Shown: positions 61,364-64,000 of the stretch, piece by piece
Layout of the letters: each line of letters starts with the position of its first letter
How positions within the stretch are numbered: the first letter of the stretch is position 1
Assembly (NCBI GenBank): GCA_019358855.1
Contig: JAHHII010000003.1
Coordinates: 434,001 to 498,000 of the forward strand
Origin: Timaviella obliquedivisa GSE-PSE-MK23-08B
Lineage (GTDB): Bacteria; Cyanobacteriota; Cyanobacteriia; Elainellales; Elainellaceae
DNA: 64,000 nt
Reading direction: 5' to 3'
Translations under genes and position numbers: made by a program
The notes under the pieces: generated by a model
Seen by the model: only the letters and a program-made list of their open reading frames with translations
Told to the model about the DNA's origin: nothing
Database searches by the model: none

Positions 61364-63163
61364 ATGAGTAAACTCGTTGTGATCTGCATTGATGATGAGC
61401 CTGCAATTTTAGAGAGCTTGAAAGCTGAACTAAGGGGAGTTTTGGGAGACAACTGTTTGATTGAAACGACAGCAGGTAGCGTAGAAGCAGTAGAGCTTTG
61501 GGCATGGCAGCGAGGTGAATGTGAAGTGGCGCTAGTGCTTGCCGACTACATTATGCCAGATGTTCAGAGGGCTGAGTTATTTAAGCACATTCATCTGCGA
61601 CCCCTTGCGGGTAACTCGAAGAGATCGCCACACACCCTCAGAATTATACTGACTGAGCAAACTGACATAGCAGCATTAGGCAACGCCATTCATCACACTA
61701 AGCTTCATCGCTACATTGCTCAACATTGGAATTCTGAAGATTTAAAGTTCACGGTTCTAGAATCAATTCGTAACTATTTGCAAGACCGAAAGCTAGAATC
61801 TCAAAACGCCAAGCTGAAAGCAACCAATCAGGCCTTAGAAGAAACGGTCAAGCATTTGCGACAACTAGAGATGGAGTTGCAACAGTCTGAGGCAAAGCTG
61901 AATGTTCAACTCCAGACTGCTTATGACTCGGAAGCCACGCTCAAGCAAATTACTGAAAAGGTACGAGACTCTTTAGACGAAAATCAGATTCTTCAGGGGG
62001 CGGTTGAGGCACTGGCGCAGGCGTTAAAGGTAGGGTGCTGCAATGCAGCATTATTTGATTTGGGGCAGAAAACCTCAACGATTCGCTACGAGTTTGCCAC
62101 GTCAATTCCGCCTTCTCAAGGGCGGGTTTCACAAATGGCTGATTTTCCTGAAATTTATGATCAGCTTTTGCAAGGAATGTATTTTCAGTTTTGTTCTTTA
62201 TTGCCTCACCCGTTGCGAGGACAAGTTTCAATGTTGGTTTGCCCTATTTCTGATGATAAGGGCGTTTTGGGTGACCTTTGGTTAGTAAATCAAGTCGGTG
62301 AAGGATTTAATGAGCGGGAAATTAATTTAGTGCAACATGTGGCGACTCAGTGTGCGATCGCCCTCCGTCAGGCGCTGCTGTTTCAACAATCTCAGGCGCA
62401 AGTGGCTGAGTTAGAACGTTTGAGCCGTCTTAAAGACGACTTTTTAAGCACGGTTTCCCATGAGCTGCGATCGCCACTTTCTAATATTAAAATGGCAATC
62501 CAAATGTTGGAATTATCTTTAGAAAAAGAGCCTCCCTCTTTAAATCATGAAAACTTTAACCTATCTACCTCTCAGTCAACGTTTAACGTGCGCACCTTTA
62601 CTAATAGGACGCGTTATCTACAAATTTTGAAAGACGAGTGTCAAAGAGAAATTAGCCTTGTTAATGATTTGCTCGATTTAGCTCGATTAGATGCGGGCAC
62701 TGAAGCCCTAAACCCAATCACCATTGATTTGACTCCTTGGCTCACCCGAATCTCACAGCCTTATTATGAGCGGGCGATCGCGCAACAGCAGCAATTAGAA
62801 ATTTTAGTAAATAAGAAAAACTCTGTTTTGACAACTGATATCTCCTACTTAGAACGCATTGTTGGAGAATTGCTAAATAATGCCTGCAAATACACGCCTG
62901 CCGAAGGATTAATTACGGTTGAGGTGCTGGAAGAGGGAAAGGGGCAAACCATCCGGGTCATCAATTCTGGGGTAGAAATCTCAAGCAACGAGCGCGATCG
63001 CATCTTCGACAAGTTTTACCGTGTACCCAAAAATGATCCTTGGAAACACGGTGGGACAGGGCTAGGACTCGCCTTAGTGAAAAGACTTACAGAGCGAATC
63101 AACGCAACTATTGAGGTCGAGAGCGCCAACAATCAAACCATTTTTACTGTAAGATTTGCGTAA
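61364..63163 (+). CDS. hybrid histidine kinase: REC - GAF - HisKA - HATPase
   Basis: 599 residues, no membrane segment. An N-terminal receiver (about 4-130; D-D-E, phosphoacceptor D61 in A-D-Y-I-M-P), coiled coil (about 140-190), GAF domain (about 195-345), HisKA with H366 (T-V-S-H-E-L-R-S-P-L-S-N), and HATPase (about 490-599; N-N-A-C-K-Y-T-P, G-G-T-G-L-G-L-A-L-V). The receiver's conserved lysine (normally K-P-W) reads A-Q120-H-W, so it may not phosphorylate normally. Cytoplasmic sensor, ligand unknown. A small gene overlaps or follows it and then hli, suggesting a link to light or stress response (inference). Confidence 0.92.
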   Translation: MSKLVVICIDDEPAILESLKAELRGVLGDNCLIETTAGSVEAVELWAWQRGECEVALVLADYIMPDVQRAELFKHIHLRPLAGNSKRSPHTLRIILTEQTDIAALGNAIHHTKLHRYIAQHWNSEDLKFTVLESIRNYLQDRKLESQNAKLKATNQALEETVKHLRQLEMELQQSEAKLNVQLQTAYDSEATLKQITEKVRDSLDENQILQGAVEALAQALKVGCCNAALFDLGQKTSTIRYEFATSIPPSQGRVSQMADFPEIYDQLLQGMYFQFCSLLPHPLRGQVSMLVCPISDDKGVLGDLWLVNQVGEGFNEREINLVQHVATQCAIALRQALLFQQSQAQVAELERLSRLKDDFLSTVSHELRSPLSNIKMAIQMLELSLEKEPPSLNHENFNLSTSQSTFNVRTFTNRTRYLQILKDECQREISLVNDLLDLARLDAGTEALNPITIDLTPWLTRISQPYYERAIAQQQQLEILVNKKNSVLTTDISYLERIVGELLNNACKYTPAEGLITVEVLEEGKGQTIRVINSGVEISSNERDRIFDKFYRVPKNDPWKHGGTGLGLALVKRLTERINATIEVESANNQTIFTVRFA

Positions 63164-63191
63164 TCAAAAGCTAAGACAAGAAATCAGGCGA

Positions 63192-63623
63192 ATGTACGGT
63201 CGTAGTGAACGCAGCAAAGCTTATAAGCTTGACTTTTCTTCTATTTCACAATCTCTGGCACAAGGCGAGGCTCAACGAGTGTCTTACGTAGACTTTGTCA
63301 TTGGGGTAACAGTTTTTGATTTAAGCGGCTTACCCAAAGAATATTTTGTGACGGTTGAGAGCAATGACATCGGCTGGATACAAACAATTTTTCAGGGGTT
63401 AGGGCTGCAAGCATTGCTAACGTCTTGCCTCCAGTTAGGGACAGCACAGCACACTATTATTCATAGCAAAGAGTATCGGGCGGTAGTGGTTAAGCAGCGG
63501 GTGCGCTACGTGGCATTCTTGCTCTGCTACACCAATGCCGGAATTTCAGAAGAATTTATCCGTTGGGCGCAAACCTTTGAACCCAACCAACTTCGTACTC
63601 ACGATCGCTTTAGTTCGGTGTAG
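63192..63623 (+). CDS. hypothetical roadblock-like protein downstream of the kinase
   Basis: 143 residues from the ATG at 63192; a TTG at 63156 would give 155 residues and an 8-bp overlap with the kinase stop. The middle has V-T-V-F-D-L-S-G-L-P-K-E-Y-F-V-T and a helix, a strand pattern (R-A-V-V-V-K-Q-R-V-R-Y-V-A-F-L-L) reminiscent of roadblock/LC7 dimerisation domains. No catalytic motif. Its position suggests it works with the kinase, which is inference. Confidence 0.6.
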   Translation: MYGRSERSKAYKLDFSSISQSLAQGEAQRVSYVDFVIGVTVFDLSGLPKEYFVTVESNDIGWIQTIFQGLGLQALLTSCLQLGTAQHTIIHSKEYRAVVVKQRVRYVAFLLCYTNAGISEEFIRWAQTFEPNQLRTHDRFSSV

Positions 63624-63654
63624 GATATGAATGTCAAGTTTTGTAAAGGAAATC

Positions 63655-63822
63655 ATGACTCAAGCTCCTTCTACTGTTCCTAAGATGACCGAACCCAAGT
63701 TTGGTTTCAATGCCTACGCTGAACGTTTGAATGGACGTGCTGCAATGATTGGGTTTGTCAGCACATTAGCAATTGAATATTTCACTGGACAAGGTTTATT
63801 AAGCTGGCTAGGTCTTCAGTAA
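63655..63822 (+). CDS. hli: high-light-inducible protein (chlorophyll a/b-binding type)
   Basis: 55 residues from the ATG at 63655 (AAGGAAATC upstream; 63631 is an alternative). The CAB-type motif [18 protein letters not shown] forms one thylakoid membrane helix with the chlorophyll-binding E and N/R. Hli proteins protect photosystems and dissipate energy under stress. Confidence 0.95.
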   Translation: MTQAPSTVPKMTEPKFGFNAYAERLNGRAAMIGFVSTLAIEYFTGQGLLSWLGLQ

Positions 63823-63885
63823 TTCTTACCGCGCTGGGATCTTTGCTAAAGTCTCTGAATCCTGGCGCGGAAACTCTCTATCTTT

Positions 63886-64000
63886 CTAGATCAAGAATCG
63901 AACTAACACATAGATCGCTGCCGTAATTAGCTGCATAATCATGACGGGCAAGCCATAGTGCAGAAAAGTTTTGAACGAAATGCGGCGATCGTGTTGCTCA
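63886..64000 (-). CDS. 3' end of an SLC13/ArsB-type anion permease (partial)
   Basis: The minus strand at the window edge encodes E-Q-H-D-R-R-I-S-F-K-T-F-L-H-Y-G-L-P-V-M and then a last hydrophobic helix, ending at TAG (63886-63888). The F-K-x-F-L-x-Y-G-L-P motif is the usual last cytoplasmic segment of SLC13/CitM/ArsB transporters (divalent anions, sulfate, dicarboxylates). The gene continues outside the window, so its substrate cannot be judged. Confidence 0.65.
   Translation of the reverse strand, partial: EQHDRRISFKTFLHYGLPVMIMQLITAAIYVLVRFLI

Noticed and set aside
1-64000. tRNA, rRNA or riboswitch genes
   Set aside because: I scanned the intergenic gaps by eye and found no cloverleaf, rRNA or riboswitch pattern; a covariance-model scan (tRNAscan-SE, Rfam) would be decisive.

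Overview
The window is chromosomal DNA of a cyanobacterium. Direct evidence: psbH and psbN in their usual divergent pair, a CpcS/CpeS bilin lyase, a high-light-inducible protein (Hli), a DesB-type omega-3 desaturase, a cyAbrB regulator, the cyanobacterial families DUF3120, DUF3747, DUF4912 and DUF4347, and the HIP1 octamer GCGATCGC scattered throughout. The gene complement and style (many SLH, RTX and PEP-CTERM surface proteins, palindromic repeats) suggest a filamentous Leptolyngbya-like lineage; that placement is inference.

Layout. 0-13.5 kb: a truncated GIY-YIG fragment at the left edge, desB, a leftward operon (SDR, APH-fold sugar kinase, DOMON-like protein), a PPC-FKBP fusion, three envelope glycosyltransferase or membrane genes, a bilin lyase, a GNAT and an M20 amidohydrolase. 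13.5-20.7 kb: an accessory island with a Uma2 nuclease, a TIR/NB-ARC/TPR protein of the bacterial NLR (STAND) type, two decayed toxin-antitoxin modules (VapBC with one nonsense codon, BrnTA with a frameshift), and several classes of short repeats. 20.8-29.1 kb: S8 protease, rpe, aqpZ, GDPD, a PMT-like transferase, trmB and a phosphoesterase. 29.1-34.2 kb: the str operon rpsL-rpsG-fusA-tuf-rpsJ. 34.3-43.8 kb: a Lon-N-like protein, pheA, and two giant tandem DUF4347/RTX surface proteins. 44.3-49.2 kb: cyAbrB, Rrf2, rplU-rpmA, FHA-adenylate cyclase, DUF3120, uppP. 49.3-56.7 kb: an SLH protein, a leftward set DUF2993 / PrsW-like protease / ECF sigma factor / RskA-type anti-sigma, and a DUF4912 protein. 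56.7-64 kb: tatA-pth, psbH/psbN, a PEP-CTERM protein, a DUF3747-SLH protein, a hybrid histidine kinase followed by a small unknown gene and hli, and the 3' end of an SLC13/ArsB-like permease.

The most notable observation is a family of about 150-bp palindromic MITE-like elements. There are five copies, at about 3.2, 6.4, 14.1, 18.9 and 55.1 kb. Their termini resemble GAGGATGTCTGAGAAGT, and the three analysable insertions are flanked by 3-bp TNA duplications (TCA, TTA, TAA), as expected for movement by an IS5-family (IS1031/ISL2-type) transposase. One copy is inside the coding sequence of the kinase gene. Element plus duplication is exactly 153 bp and open in that orientation, so it adds 51 codons without breaking the frame. 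A second palindromic family (three copies) and 21-bp-period repeats next to two of the MITEs add to the repeat load.

A second notable cluster is the PrsW-like protease next to an ECF sigma factor and its membrane-anchored anti-sigma factor. It suggests a self-contained regulated-proteolysis signalling module.
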